Part shown: one piece after another, positions 26,768 to 35,352 of the stretch | How the letters are laid out: each line of letters begins with the position of its first letter | How positions within the stretch are numbered: position 1 is the stretch's first letter | Source: JABFRG01 sp038210445 | GTDB taxonomy: Bacteria > Myxococcota_A > Polyangia > Polyangiales > Polyangiaceae | Length of the DNA: 64,000 bases | NCBI GenBank assembly: GCA_038210445.1 | Contig: JBBQWQ010000017.1 | Coordinates: 1 to 64,000 of the forward strand | Direction: 5' to 3' | Position numbers and translations under genes: made by a program | Notes under the pieces: model-generated | What the model saw: the letters and a program-made list of their open reading frames with translations, nothing else | What the model was told of the DNA's origin: nothing | Database searches by the model: none

Positions 26768-27412
26768 TCACCCCCGCGGGCGCCGCAGGTAGCCCTCGAT
26801 CATGGCCTTGGTCTTGGATTCGATCCGCGCGTCGAGCTCTGCCGACGCCTTCTTTCCCAGGGCTCCTGCGAGCGGTTTTCGGCCCAGCGCCCACACCGCG
26901 GTGATGCCCAGCGACGCCACAAGGGCGAACTCCAGGTCCTCGCGCGTCGCGTCGGAGCGGGCCTCGAGCGCATCGGCGAGGAGTCGAAGGCCCTGCACGC
27001 GATGGGAGAAGAAGTCTTGCTCGCCGGAACGTCCGCTGAGCACGGCCCAGGTGGCGAGGCGGATGGTGAGCGGATCGGCGGCGGTACTCGCCACCGTTTT
27101 CCGGTAGGCGTCCAGCATGGCGCCTGTATCGGCGCTGGCGATGACCGAGACGATCTCTGTCACCAGCGAGGCACGCAGGCGCTCGAAGCGCCGCTCCAAG
27201 GTGGTCTCTACCAGCTTGGCGTAGGTGCCGAAGTAGTGGGTCACGAGGGCGTGGCTCACGCCGGCCGCGCGGGCGACGTCTTTCAAACCCACCACGTCGG
27301 GCAACTGCTCCGTGAACACCCGCTCCGCGGCGTCGAGGATGGTGGCGCGCGCTTCTTCCGGCGAGCGACGGGTGCGCTTTGGGAGAACGGCCGGGGCTCG
27401 GGGACGGACCAT
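26768..27412 (-). CDS. TetR-family transcriptional repressor
   Basis: 214 aa. The N-terminal helix-turn-helix is TRRSPEEARATILDAAERVF then LKDVARAAGVSHALVTHYFGTYAKLVETTL. The remaining 145 residues are the ligand-binding all-helical domain. It is divergent from the COQ4-like gene. The spacer holds two related palindromes overlapping the likely promoters of both genes, so it probably represses itself and COQ4. A TTGTCA-17-TACACT promoter ends about 7 nt before the ATG, so the mRNA may be leaderless. Confidence 0.93.
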   Translation of the reverse strand: MVRPRAPAVLPKRTRRSPEEARATILDAAERVFTEQLPDVVGLKDVARAAGVSHALVTHYFGTYAKLVETTLERRFERLRASLVTEIVSVIASADTGAMLDAYRKTVASTAADPLTIRLATWAVLSGRSGEQDFFSHRVQGLRLLADALEARSDATREDLEFALVASLGITAVWALGRKPLAGALGKKASAELDARIESKTKAMIEGYLRRPRG

Positions 27413-27418
27413 GCACCG

Positions 27419-27447
27419 AGTGTAGAATTCATTGGCAAGCTTGACAA
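27419..27447 (-). promoter_or_regulatory. Putative promoter of the TetR gene with imperfect operator at -35
   Basis: On the minus strand TTGTCA (27447-27442) and TACACT (27424-27419) are separated by 17 nt and lie just upstream of the TetR ATG. The -35 lies inside the imperfect palindrome TTGGCAAGCTTGACAA (27432-27447), one mismatch from symmetry and sharing TTGACAA with the perfect site downstream. Confidence 0.55.
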
Positions 27448-27462
27448 CATCGTCGTAGGAGC

Positions 27463-27482
27463 TATTGTCAACGTTGACAATA
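27463..27482. promoter_or_regulatory. Perfect 20-bp palindromic operator overlapping the COQ4 promoter
   Basis: TATTGTCAACGTTGACAATA is a perfect 20-bp inverted repeat between the TetR and COQ4-like genes. It covers the -10 (TATTGT, 27463-27468) of a plus-strand promoter whose -35 is TTGACA at 27441-27446 with a 16-nt spacer. Position, symmetry and a second half-matching site at 27432 make it the likely binding site of the divergent TetR protein. Confidence 0.85.
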
Positions 27483-27493
27483 TGGAGGCCGTC

Positions 27494-28171
27494 ATGAACC
27501 CCGCTGCCGCGCCGTTTTCCGTTTCCATCCCACCGCTCACTGCCCGCGCTCGCACGGTGGTGCGCTCACTCGCGTCGCTGGCGCGCGATCCCGGTCGCCT
27601 CGACCAGGTGCTCCTGCTCCTCCAGGCCATGAATGTGGGGGCGGTGGCCCGTGCCGGAATCCGCCTCGCGGGGTCGCCGGAAGGTCAGGCGCTGCTCACC
27701 GAGCAGCCGCGCATCGACCGCGCGAGCATCGACTGGGACGCGCTCGAGCGCTTGCCGAACGGTACGCTCGGCCGCGAGTACTTGCGCTTTCTGCGGAGCA
27801 ACGACATCACCCCCGAGGCCTTCGAAACGCTCCCCGACGTGGGCGATCCCCGCGCCGCCTACGTGATGCTGCGCATGCGGCAGACCCACGATCTGTGGCA
27901 CGTGCTCACCGGCTACGCGCCCGACGTGCGCGGCGAGATCTTGCTGCAGGCCTTTACCTACGCGCAAACCCGGGCGCCGGGGTCGGCCCTGATCGCGGCG
28001 CTCGGCAGCTTGCGCTGGGCTCTCCGCTATCGGGGGCAGCTCGCGGCGCTTCGCCAGGCGTTTCGCCGCGGCAAGGCCACCGCGTTCTTGCCCACGTTCC
28101 GCTGGGAGGAGCACTGGGCAACACCGGTGTCCGATCTTCGCGTCAAGCTCGGGTGTCCTGCGGCGGCGTGA
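27494..28171 (+). CDS. Coq4-family protein
   Basis: 225 aa. The zinc-binding signature HDxxHx11E of Coq4 is complete: His132, Asp133, His136 in THDLWHVLTGY and Glu148 in RGEILL. Family length and overall composition fit. Eukaryotic Coq4 is required for ubiquinone biosynthesis; bacterial homologues often occur outside ubiquinone operons and their roles are less clear. Starts at the ATG preceded by a GGAGG SD 5 nt upstream; another ATG 12 nt earlier overlaps the operator. Probably controlled by the divergent TetR repressor through the 20-bp palindrome. Confidence 0.87.
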   Translation: MNPAAAPFSVSIPPLTARARTVVRSLASLARDPGRLDQVLLLLQAMNVGAVARAGIRLAGSPEGQALLTEQPRIDRASIDWDALERLPNGTLGREYLRFLRSNDITPEAFETLPDVGDPRAAYVMLRMRQTHDLWHVLTGYAPDVRGEILLQAFTYAQTRAPGSALIAALGSLRWALRYRGQLAALRQAFRRGKATAFLPTFRWEEHWATPVSDLRVKLGCPAAA

Positions 28172-28302
28172 GTGCGCTCGTGAGAGCGCGGCGGGCGGCG
28201 CCAACAACGGCACCCAAAGCGCCACGTCTCCGTGAATAGCGATCCCGACGCGTCGTCCATTGGACACACGCTTCCCTTCCTCGCTTTTCCGGAGCTTCGC
28301 CC

Positions 28303-28938
28303 ATGCCCCTTCGTTCGCTTCTGTGCCTTGCCATCATCGCGTCGTCGAGCATCGCGTGCTCCTCCACCAGCGAGCCAGCGCGCGGCGCAGATTCCACCAC
28401 CGACGCGGGCGAGGTGGATGCGGCCCCCCCAGAACAGGTCGACGCCGCGGTCGACGCCGGGCCGACGCTGTCGCCGCAGCCGGTGAACGTGCCGCAGGTG
28501 GGGAGCTCGTGCGACACCTTCTGCAAGTCGAAGGGCACCACCTGCTCTACCGCCTGCAAGACCTCCGACGGCGTTTCGTACGCGGGGATGATCACCGATC
28601 GCGTCGACCTCTCGCTACCCAAGTACGAGACGCGGGTGATCACGACGTGCCAAGAGGTGCTCCGCTCCGCGCCCACCAGCGTGGGCACCACCGCTTCGTG
28701 CTGCTGCCTCATCACGCCGCTCCGCACCGTCGAGAAGACGCTCACCACGTCGACCTCGTGCGACGACGTGTGCGGAGCGCTGGGCCTCACCTGCGAAGGT
28801 CGAGGCAGCATCGAGTTCACGCGCGCCGACGGCACGTCGTGCAACACCACCACGGCGTGCGACGAGCCCCGGAGCCCCACCAGCGCGTGCGCCCAGAAGC
28901 CCAGCGTCGGCGCCAAGCTCACCTGCTCCTGTCGCTGA
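28303..28938 (+). CDS. Cys-rich lipoprotein
   Basis: 211 aa. Leader ending SSIAC, then a D/A/P linker to about residue 65. The mature domain has two related halves with matching cysteine patterns: SSCDTFCKSKGTTCSTAC...TCQEVL...SCCCL and TSCDDVCGALGLTCEG...SCNTTTACDE...CSCR. The internal duplication suggests two disulfide-bonded subdomains. Function unknown. Confidence 0.8.
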   Translation: MPLRSLLCLAIIASSSIACSSTSEPARGADSTTDAGEVDAAPPEQVDAAVDAGPTLSPQPVNVPQVGSSCDTFCKSKGTTCSTACKTSDGVSYAGMITDRVDLSLPKYETRVITTCQEVLRSAPTSVGTTASCCCLITPLRTVEKTLTTSTSCDDVCGALGLTCEGRGSIEFTRADGTSCNTTTACDEPRSPTSACAQKPSVGAKLTCSCR

Positions 28939-28978
28939 CGGCCCCGCTACTTGGTGCGTGTGCTAACCAGCTCGGGGC

Positions 28979-29344
28979 GTGACCTACGAGCAGCTCAACG
29001 CATTCTGCAAATCTCTGCGCGGCGCCACCTACGTGACGCAGTGGGGCGGCTCGCATGTGTGGAAGATCGGCGGCAAGGTCTTCGTGGTGGGCGGCTGGGA
29101 GGTCGACATACCGGCGTTCACGTTCAAGGTGAGCGAGGTGGAGTTTTACCGGCTGCGCGAGCTGCCGGGGCTTCGGCCCGCGCCGTACCTGGCCTCGCGC
29201 GGCATGAAGTGGATTCAGCACTTCGCCAAGCCAGGGCTTCGCGACGCCGAGCTCCGGGCCTGCATCGAGCGCTCTCTCGCTATCGTGGTGCGCGGGCTCA
29301 CCAAGGCCGCCCGCGCGAAGCTGGAGCTGCTGGGACGGCAGTGA
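28979..29344 (+). CDS. MmcQ/YjbR family protein
   Basis: 121 aa, GTG start. The sequence follows the family pattern: N-terminal LNAFCKSLRGATYVTQWG, then HVWKIGGKVFVVGGWE, KVSEVEFYRLRELPGLRPAPYLASRGMKWI and a C-terminal ERSLAIVVRGLTKAARAKL. These are small cytoplasmic DNA-binding-like proteins with a CyaY-type fold and no settled function. Convergent with the copper ATPase gene, 3 nt between stops. Confidence 0.87.
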   Translation: MTYEQLNAFCKSLRGATYVTQWGGSHVWKIGGKVFVVGGWEVDIPAFTFKVSEVEFYRLRELPGLRPAPYLASRGMKWIQHFAKPGLRDAELRACIERSLAIVVRGLTKAARAKLELLGRQ

Positions 29345-29347
29345 CCT

Positions 29348-31630
29348 TCAACGAGCGGGGCGCCAGAGCCCCAGGCGCAAGCTATTGGTGACGACGCTCA
29401 CCGAGGAGAGCGCCATGGTGGCCGAAGCAAGCATGGGCGAGAGCAGGATACCCCAGTGCCAGAGGGCGCCGGCCGCCACCGGAATGGCCACCACGTTGTA
29501 GCCGAAGGCCCAGAAGAGGTTCTGGCGCATGGTGCGGCGGGTGGCGCGCGAGAGATCGAAGAGCTGCGCCAGGAGCCGCAGATCGGGACGGAGCAGGGTG
29601 GCGCCGGCGGCCGCAATGGCGAGATCGCTACCACTGCCGATGGCGATACCAAGCTGCGCTTCCGCGAGCGCCGGCGCGTCGTTGATGCCGTCGCCCACCA
29701 TGGCGACCACGGAGCCGCCTTTGCGCAACTGGCGAATGGCCGCGAGCTTGTCTTCCGGCCTTGCGCGGGCGTGCACATGCTCGATGCCCACCGCAGCGGC
29801 GACCCGCCGTGCCGCGCCTTCGCTGTCGCCGGTGAGCAGGTGCACTTCGATGCCCGCTGCGCGAAGCGCGGTGATGGCGTCTTTGGCCTCGGGCCGCACC
29901 GCGTCTTCGAGGTCGAAGCGGCCAGCCCAGGCGCCGTCTACCGCCGTCCACACCACGGTGGCGTCGCTCTCGTACGCGGGCGCCTCGATGCCCCGTTCTT
30001 GCAAGAAGGCGCGGCTGCCCACCAGCACCCGGTGCCCGTCGACGGTGGCCTCGGCGCCGCCGCCGCTCACCGCCGAGAAGGCCGTCATCGGCATCGGCTC
30101 CGCGTTGCGGCCTTTGGCAAAGGCGACCAGGGCGCGCGCCAGCGGATGCTCCGAAGCCACCTCCACACTGCGTGTATACTGCAGTACCACGTCGGCGCTC
30201 CCTCCTGCGTTCGCCTCGAAGGTCGCGACCGTGGGCCGCCCCTCGGTGAGGGTGCCGGTCTTGTCGAACACCACCGTGCTCACGGTGGCGGCAAGCTCCA
30301 ACGGCTCGCCGCCTCGCAAGAGCACGCCCATGCGCGCCGCGCGCCCGGTGGCCACCATGACCGCCGTGGGGGTGGCCAGGCCCATGGCGCAGGGGCACGC
30401 CACCACTACCACCGCCACGCCGGCGGCCACGCCGCGCAGCCACGGCTCGCCGAAGAGCACCCACAGGGCCACCGTTGCCAGCGCTGCGAGCACCATGGCA
30501 GGGACGAAGACCGCGCTCACCCGATCGGCGAGCTTCTGCATGGGCGCGCGGGAGCTCTGCGCGTCGCGCAGCAGCTGCACCACCTGGGCGAGCGCGCTCT
30601 CTTTGGCGATGCGGGTGGTCTCCACGACAAGGGTGCCGCTCGCGTTGGACGTGCCACCGAACACCGCGTCGCCGATTCGCTTCCGCACCGGCACCGGTTC
30701 CCCGGTGAGCATCGACTCGTCGATCTCGCTCTCGCCCTCGACCACCCGGCCATCGACTGCCACGCGCTCGCCCGGCCGCAGGCGCACGCTCTCGCCCACC
30801 AGCACCTCTTCGGCGGCGATCTCCACCTCGTCGCCGCTGGGCAGCACCACCCGCGCGCGGGCCGGACGCAGCGACGCCAGATCGCGCAGCGCCAGCGTGG
30901 TGCGCTGCTTCGCTCGCGCTTCGAGCAGGTGACCGAGCAGCACGAAGGCCACGATAAACGCCGCCGTCTCGAAGTACACGCTGGGCGTGACGCCGCTGCG
31001 GTGAAACACGTGCGGCGCCAGGACGGCGAAAACGGAGTAGCCGAAGGCGGCCAGGGTGCCGAGCGCCACCAGCGTGTTCATGTCGCTTTGGCCGGCCCGC
31101 GCTGCTTTGGCGGCGCGCAGGTAGAAGTCTCCGCCGCACACCGCCATCACGGCCAACGTCGCCGCGCCCAGCGCCCAGGCGAGGGTTGGCGACATCGGCG
31201 CCGCCATCGCGGCGTGCGCGCTCAGGGTCGCGCCCATCTCGCGCATCGACACCACCATGACTGCGGAAGCGCCCGCCAGCGCCGCCGCGGTCTTCCAGCG
31301 CAGCGTTCGATACGCGCCGCCCTCGCGCTGCTCCTCGGCCTTCTGGGCGTCGATGGCGTCGTCGCTGGCCGGGAGCGAAGCCTCGTAGCCGGCCTTGGTC
31401 ACCCGCGCGGTGATGGCCGCGAGGTCGGCGTTTGCGGGGTCGAAGTCGACCACCGCCGAGTTGGTCATGAGGCTCACCGCTGCGTGGGCCACGCCCGGGG
31501 TGCGCTCCAGGGCCCGCTGCACGTGGCTCTGGCAGGCCGCGCAAGTCATGCCGCCGATGGTGAGCCGCCCGCGGATCAGGTTGCCGTTGCCGGCAGGTGC
31601 GAGACCGGCACCCGGCGGGCTCTGCGTCAC
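29348..31630 (-). CDS. copA: Copper-translocating P-type ATPase (P1B-1)
   Basis: 760 aa, inner membrane. A heavy-metal-associated domain (GMTCAACQSHV) lies at the N-terminus, then eight predicted membrane helices. Motifs: actuator TGE (MLTGEPVPV), CPC in helix 6 (VACPCAMGLATPTAV), phosphorylation DKTGTLTEG (Asp456), SEHPLARAL of the nucleotide-binding domain, GDGINDAPALA hinge, and the Asn/Tyr and Met-Ser residues of the last helices (FWAFGYNVVAIP, ASATMALSSVSVVTNSLRL) typical of Cu(I) exporters. Exports Cu(I) using ATP. The GTG start overlaps the chaperone stop by 4 nt (GTGA). Confidence 0.95.
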   Translation of the reverse strand: MTQSPPGAGLAPAGNGNLIRGRLTIGGMTCAACQSHVQRALERTPGVAHAAVSLMTNSAVVDFDPANADLAAITARVTKAGYEASLPASDDAIDAQKAEEQREGGAYRTLRWKTAAALAGASAVMVVSMREMGATLSAHAAMAAPMSPTLAWALGAATLAVMAVCGGDFYLRAAKAARAGQSDMNTLVALGTLAAFGYSVFAVLAPHVFHRSGVTPSVYFETAAFIVAFVLLGHLLEARAKQRTTLALRDLASLRPARARVVLPSGDEVEIAAEEVLVGESVRLRPGERVAVDGRVVEGESEIDESMLTGEPVPVRKRIGDAVFGGTSNASGTLVVETTRIAKESALAQVVQLLRDAQSSRAPMQKLADRVSAVFVPAMVLAALATVALWVLFGEPWLRGVAAGVAVVVVACPCAMGLATPTAVMVATGRAARMGVLLRGGEPLELAATVSTVVFDKTGTLTEGRPTVATFEANAGGSADVVLQYTRSVEVASEHPLARALVAFAKGRNAEPMPMTAFSAVSGGGAEATVDGHRVLVGSRAFLQERGIEAPAYESDATVVWTAVDGAWAGRFDLEDAVRPEAKDAITALRAAGIEVHLLTGDSEGAARRVAAAVGIEHVHARARPEDKLAAIRQLRKGGSVVAMVGDGINDAPALAEAQLGIAIGSGSDLAIAAAGATLLRPDLRLLAQLFDLSRATRRTMRQNLFWAFGYNVVAIPVAAGALWHWGILLSPMLASATMALSSVSVVTNSLRLGLWRPAR

Positions 31631-31830
31631 GCGGGAGACGCCGCGGCGTCGTATCCGGCGTCGTCGAGCGCCAGGAGCACCTGCGCAGGGGTCACTTCGG
31701 GGGCGAGGCGCACCCTGGCGCTCCCCACTTCGACCGCCTCTACGTGCACCCCCTCGATGCCCTCGAGGGTCTTCTTCACCCGCGCCACGCACCCCTGGCA
31801 GCTCATGCCTTGAATCTTCAGTTCGAGCAT
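31627..31830 (-). CDS. copZ: Copper chaperone (heavy-metal-associated domain)
   Basis: 67 aa, a single HMA fold with the metal-binding CxxC in IQGMSCQGCVARVKKTLEG and the C-terminal VLLALDDAGYDA helix-strand end. Delivers Cu(I) to the ATPase encoded by the overlapping next gene. Starts 5 nt after the App1-like phosphatase stop. No CueR or CopY gene lies nearby, so regulation of the pair is not evident. Confidence 0.92.
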   Translation of the reverse strand: MLELKIQGMSCQGCVARVKKTLEGIEGVHVEAVEVGSARVRLAPEVTPAQVLLALDDAGYDAAASPA

Positions 31831-31835
31831 CTCGT

Positions 31836-32849
31836 TCAGGCTTTCTTGCGCCGCTTGTTGTGCTTGCCCACCAGCGAAACGTAGTCGGGCACAGGGGTGT
31901 CGAGGCGCGCGTCGAAGGTGCCGCGGGCCTCTTCCGAGAGCGCCGGCAGGCGATCGAGCATCACCCGCAGGGCCTTGGCTTCGCTCGGGGTGGCCACTTG
32001 CGCAACCGCGTCTTCGCTCTCTTGCAGGTCCTTGATGCGGGTGCCGCGCAGGTGGCCGCGGCGCACCAGATCGCGGTAGCTGCGTGCCAGCTGGTCGCCG
32101 TCGAAGCGATGCTGCGTCACCAGCTCGGCGCCCACTCGGAACACCGCCTCGGGGAAGATGCGTTGGTCTTCGAAGACCACGAAGGCCGCTTGCAGATAGT
32201 TGTAGAAGGGAACAGCCCGTGCACCATACATGTGAAAATCACCCGGCGGCGACTGGCCCTCGAGGTGAATGAGCACGCGCTCGACGGCGTCGCCGCGCAC
32301 CAGCTTCTTGGCCGAGTGCAGCGCCGCCTCCACTACGTCTTCGTAGGCGTTGCCGCGCTCCAGCACGTCGACCAGCGTCTCCTCGCCGATACGCCCGCTC
32401 ACGAAATCGGCATACACCGAGTAGACGAAGGCGTCGGCCTCGGCGTCGTCGCCGAAGAGGGTCTCGCGGGGCAGCGGCTCGCCGGCGGGCACCGCGATGC
32501 CGGCGCGCGCGGCGAGCAGCATCGGGAGCTTGTAGCCGAGCTGGTCTTTGATGGCGCGAAAGCGCAGGCGAAGGGCGTTCCGCAGGTTGGGCTTGAGGGT
32601 GAAGCTGGTCCAGGTGATGCCGTCGAGGCGCAGCTTGTCTTCCAGGCGCCGCCGCATCTGCTCCGGCGAGCCCGAGAGGATGTGAATCTCGCTGTCGGCC
32701 CGGGCCATCTCCCGCATCAGCGTCATGGCGCCCGGGTTGGTGCGCTTCTCGTCGGCCCGCTCCAGCGCCGTACGAACGAGATCTCGCAGCGTAGCGAATT
32801 CGGTACGCAGATAGGTCTTGTCCAGATCCCAGCGAGCAATGTGGTGCAC
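31836..32849 (-). CDS. App1-like phosphatidate phosphatase family protein (DUF2183-type HAD)
   Basis: 337 aa. HAD motif I appears as ARWDLDKTYLRTEF at the very N-terminus, motif II as HILSGSPEQMRRR, and a KPNLRNALRLRFRAIKDQLGYKL segment follows that is characteristic of the App1/DUF2183 group. A second acidic cluster (FGDDAEADAF) supplies motif IV. Family members dephosphorylate phosphatidic acid, but bacterial versions are mostly uncharacterised. Another GTG lies 36 nt upstream (32885); the later one was chosen because the HAD strand starts directly after it. Only 5 nt separate it from the copper chaperone, but a functional link is not obvious. Confidence 0.75.
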   Translation of the reverse strand: MHHIARWDLDKTYLRTEFATLRDLVRTALERADEKRTNPGAMTLMREMARADSEIHILSGSPEQMRRRLEDKLRLDGITWTSFTLKPNLRNALRLRFRAIKDQLGYKLPMLLAARAGIAVPAGEPLPRETLFGDDAEADAFVYSVYADFVSGRIGEETLVDVLERGNAYEDVVEAALHSAKKLVRGDAVERVLIHLEGQSPPGDFHMYGARAVPFYNYLQAAFVVFEDQRIFPEAVFRVGAELVTQHRFDGDQLARSYRDLVRRGHLRGTRIKDLQESEDAVAQVATPSEAKALRVMLDRLPALSEEARGTFDARLDTPVPDYVSLVGKHNKRRKKA

Positions 32850-32918
32850 GGCTCGCGCAGGGTACCGTGGACGGGGCCATGGCACAACGTCACAAGCGGC
32901 TGAAGGCTGGGGAATGGT

Positions 32919-33674
32919 CTATGGAGCCTTGCCGTCTTGTCCCTGCCTCGGTTCATCCAGGCGCAGCAGCGAGGGGCGATGCGGCAGCGTATGGTGCCCG
33001 TGCCCGCGCGCCCACAGAGCGCGCGCCAGATCCATGGCGCGCGATCCGTCGTCCACGCTCCGCACCCAAGTGCACTCGTCGGGCGTCAGCGCCGTGAGCA
33101 TCACCATTCGCGCTTCCTCGCCGCCTGCCTGCCAGAGGAGATGTTGGGCTGCGCGCCCGAAGGTGGTGGTCTGCGCGAGCGGCATTCCTGCCAAGGCGCC
33201 GACGCTCCCGTCGGCCATGACCAAGTGCGCGAGCGCCGGCTCCGGAGGGAGCATCTGGGTCACCATTCCGAAGTGATCCACGAGATCGAGGAGCCGGAAT
33301 TTGTCGACCACGTAGCAGCTGCCAAGCCACAGGAGCGCCGGCACCACCCAGGCGCCCGCTTGCTTCTTCGGCGTCTCGCCCACCTCGGAGGCCGGCAGCT
33401 CCATGCCGATCTCGAAGCCCAGAGAAGCGTGCCCCTCCCCGTGTACCGATGGATCAAACGGGTGGGAGAGCCCCTCGGTGACGAAGATCACCGAGGCCTC
33501 GCGTCGCACCAGCCGCACGCGGCCCAGCGCATGAAAGGGCCAGGGCACGAGTGTTTCGCCGACCCGCTGCGGCGTCATCGACCCGGCGATCTCCGGCGCC
33601 AGAGCTCCGAGCTGCCGCAACGCGCGCGCGGTCTGCTCCTCAAGTTCGCGGGTCGGCGAAGGCTTGCTCGTCAT
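32919..33674 (-). CDS. Suppressor-of-fused-like domain protein
   Basis: 251 aa, cytoplasmic. The central region, VRREASVIFVTEGLSHPFDP then ASLGFEIGMELPA, and the later LLDLVDHFGMVTQMLPPEP and GSVGALAGMPL segments resemble the bacterial SUFU domain (VTxGLS-xPF followed by an amphipathic beta-sheet). In bacteria these occur as stand-alone proteins or immunity-like proteins of polymorphic toxin systems. No toxin gene is adjacent. The ATG at 33674 begins the coherent part; upstream in-frame codons are low complexity. Confidence 0.55.
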   Translation of the reverse strand: MTSKPSPTRELEEQTARALRQLGALAPEIAGSMTPQRVGETLVPWPFHALGRVRLVRREASVIFVTEGLSHPFDPSVHGEGHASLGFEIGMELPASEVGETPKKQAGAWVVPALLWLGSCYVVDKFRLLDLVDHFGMVTQMLPPEPALAHLVMADGSVGALAGMPLAQTTTFGRAAQHLLWQAGGEEARMVMLTALTPDECTWVRSVDDGSRAMDLARALWARGHGHHTLPHRPSLLRLDEPRQGQDGKAP

Positions 33675-33798
33675 GCCGCCAGTATGCCTGGTTCTTGTAC
33701 CGTTGCCGACGAACGCGATCCCGCGTGCCCACGTACCGCACGAACGAACAGGGCGGGCCGCGCGTTGCCGCCGTGGACGTGATACTTGCTGGAGTACC

Positions 33799-35106
33799 AT
33801 GCGTTTTCCCGGGCGCCGCAAGCACAAGCACTACTTTCCCGTGCACGAGCGCGATCCGCTCCTGCAGGCGGCGGGCCTCGAGGCGCCGAAGGCGCGCACG
33901 CACGTGGTGGGGGTCGACCAGACGCTGGTCGACATCGACGCGCGAGTGCCCGAGGAGCTCATTGGCCGCTACGGGCTCCCCAAGGGCGCCTCCACGGTCA
34001 TCCCCAACGATCAAGCCGCGAAGCTCTACGACGAGCTTTTGACCGACAAGCGCATCCACTACGAATTCGCGGGCGGCACCGTGGGCAATACGCTTCACAA
34101 CTATTCGCTGCTGGCCGACGACGCCTCCATCTTGCTCGGCGTCATGAGCGAAGAGATTCGCATCGGAACCTCGGGCTACCGCTACCTCTCCAATACCTCG
34201 AGTCGGGTGAACCTCGACCACCTGCATCCGGTGCTCGGTCCCATCGGGCGCTGCTTCGCGCTGGTGACGCCCGACGGCGAGCGAACCTTCGCCATCAGCG
34301 AGGGCAAGATGAACGCGCTCCCGCCTTCGAGCGTGCCCCCCGCGGTCTTCGACGACGCCTCGGCGTTGGTGGTCTCTTCGTACCTCATGCGCTGCAAACC
34401 GGGCGACCCTATGCCCGACGCTACCATGCGGGCCATCGAGCTGGCGCGCGAGCGCGGCGTGCCGGTGGTGCTCACCCTGGGCACACGCTTCGTCATCGCC
34501 GAGCGACCCGAGTTCTGGCGCGAGTTCATTCGCGAGTACGTGGACATCGTGGCCATGAACGAGGAAGAGGGCGAGGCGCTCACCGGCGAAGCCAATCCGC
34601 TCCTGGCCTGCGATCGCGCGCTGGAGCTGGCCGATATGGTCCTGTGCACCGCCGGCGCGACCGGGCTCTATCTTGCAGGATACACCGACGACGCCGTCAA
34701 GCGGGCGACCCGCTACCCGCTCTTGCCGGGCGCCATACCCGAGTTCAACCGCTACGAGTTCAGTCGCCCCATGGTTCGTGCGCAGTGCGATACACCGGTG
34801 AAGGTGTTCGCCCACATCGCGCCGTATCACGGGGGCCCCGAGCGCATCTTGAGCACCAACGGCGCGGGCGACGCCGCCCTCTCGGCGCTGCTCCACGATA
34901 TGTCGGCCAATAGCTATCATCGCACCACGGTGCCGAGCTCGGCCAAGCACGTGCGGCGCTTCCTCACCTACTCGTCCATGAGCCAGGTGTGTCGCTACGC
35001 CAACCGGGTGAGCTACGAGGTGCTGGTGCAGTCGTCGCCCCGCCTCACGCGCGCGCTCCCGGAGCGCGAAGAGGGGCTCAACGAAGAGGCGTACTGGGCA
35101 CGCTGA
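33799..35106 (+). CDS. gsk: Inosine-guanosine kinase
   Basis: 435 aa, matching E. coli Gsk (434 aa) almost residue for residue in many blocks: MRFPGRRKHKHYFPVHERDP, VVGVDQTLVDI, EFAGGTVGNTLHNYS, GTSGYRYLSNTSSRVNLD, PIGRCFALV, MNEEEGEALTGE, and the C-terminal ANRVSYEVL then PRLTRALPERE. The PfkB-type catalytic Asp is in NGAGDAALSALLHD (Asp358). Phosphorylates inosine and guanosine to IMP and GMP using ATP. SD GGAG lies 5 nt before the ATG. Gsk of this type is best known from gammaproteobacteria, so its presence here is notable. Confidence 0.95.
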   Translation: MRFPGRRKHKHYFPVHERDPLLQAAGLEAPKARTHVVGVDQTLVDIDARVPEELIGRYGLPKGASTVIPNDQAAKLYDELLTDKRIHYEFAGGTVGNTLHNYSLLADDASILLGVMSEEIRIGTSGYRYLSNTSSRVNLDHLHPVLGPIGRCFALVTPDGERTFAISEGKMNALPPSSVPPAVFDDASALVVSSYLMRCKPGDPMPDATMRAIELARERGVPVVLTLGTRFVIAERPEFWREFIREYVDIVAMNEEEGEALTGEANPLLACDRALELADMVLCTAGATGLYLAGYTDDAVKRATRYPLLPGAIPEFNRYEFSRPMVRAQCDTPVKVFAHIAPYHGGPERILSTNGAGDAALSALLHDMSANSYHRTTVPSSAKHVRRFLTYSSMSQVCRYANRVSYEVLVQSSPRLTRALPEREEGLNEEAYWAR

Positions 35107-35352
35107 AGCCGTCGCGCGAAGAGCGCCTGCTGGCCTGCCCTTCCTTGACACGGTTAACTGTCACAGCTCTGTGTGATGCGTTCGCATGGGTCGCTGTGTC
35201 GGTGAAAAGGCGAGCGATCGCCACCATTTCGAAGAAAGCGACGACGCCGAGCTCCCAGGTTGCCCCGGCCACGCGTTAACCCGGTACGAGGCCGCGCGAG
35301 GCCCCGCTTGGTCGCCCCGCGGCCGCACACCTTCGACCTTAACGGAGTCGCC

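Noticed and set aside
29456..31813. A 785-codon open frame on the plus strand
   Set aside because: Antisense of the copper ATPase and chaperone genes; composition is Arg/His/Ala-rich with no domain.
35107..35352. TTGACA at 35145 as promoter of the MYXO-CTERM-like gene
   Set aside because: No acceptable -10 hexamer lies 16-18 nt downstream, and the site is about 200 nt from the start codon.
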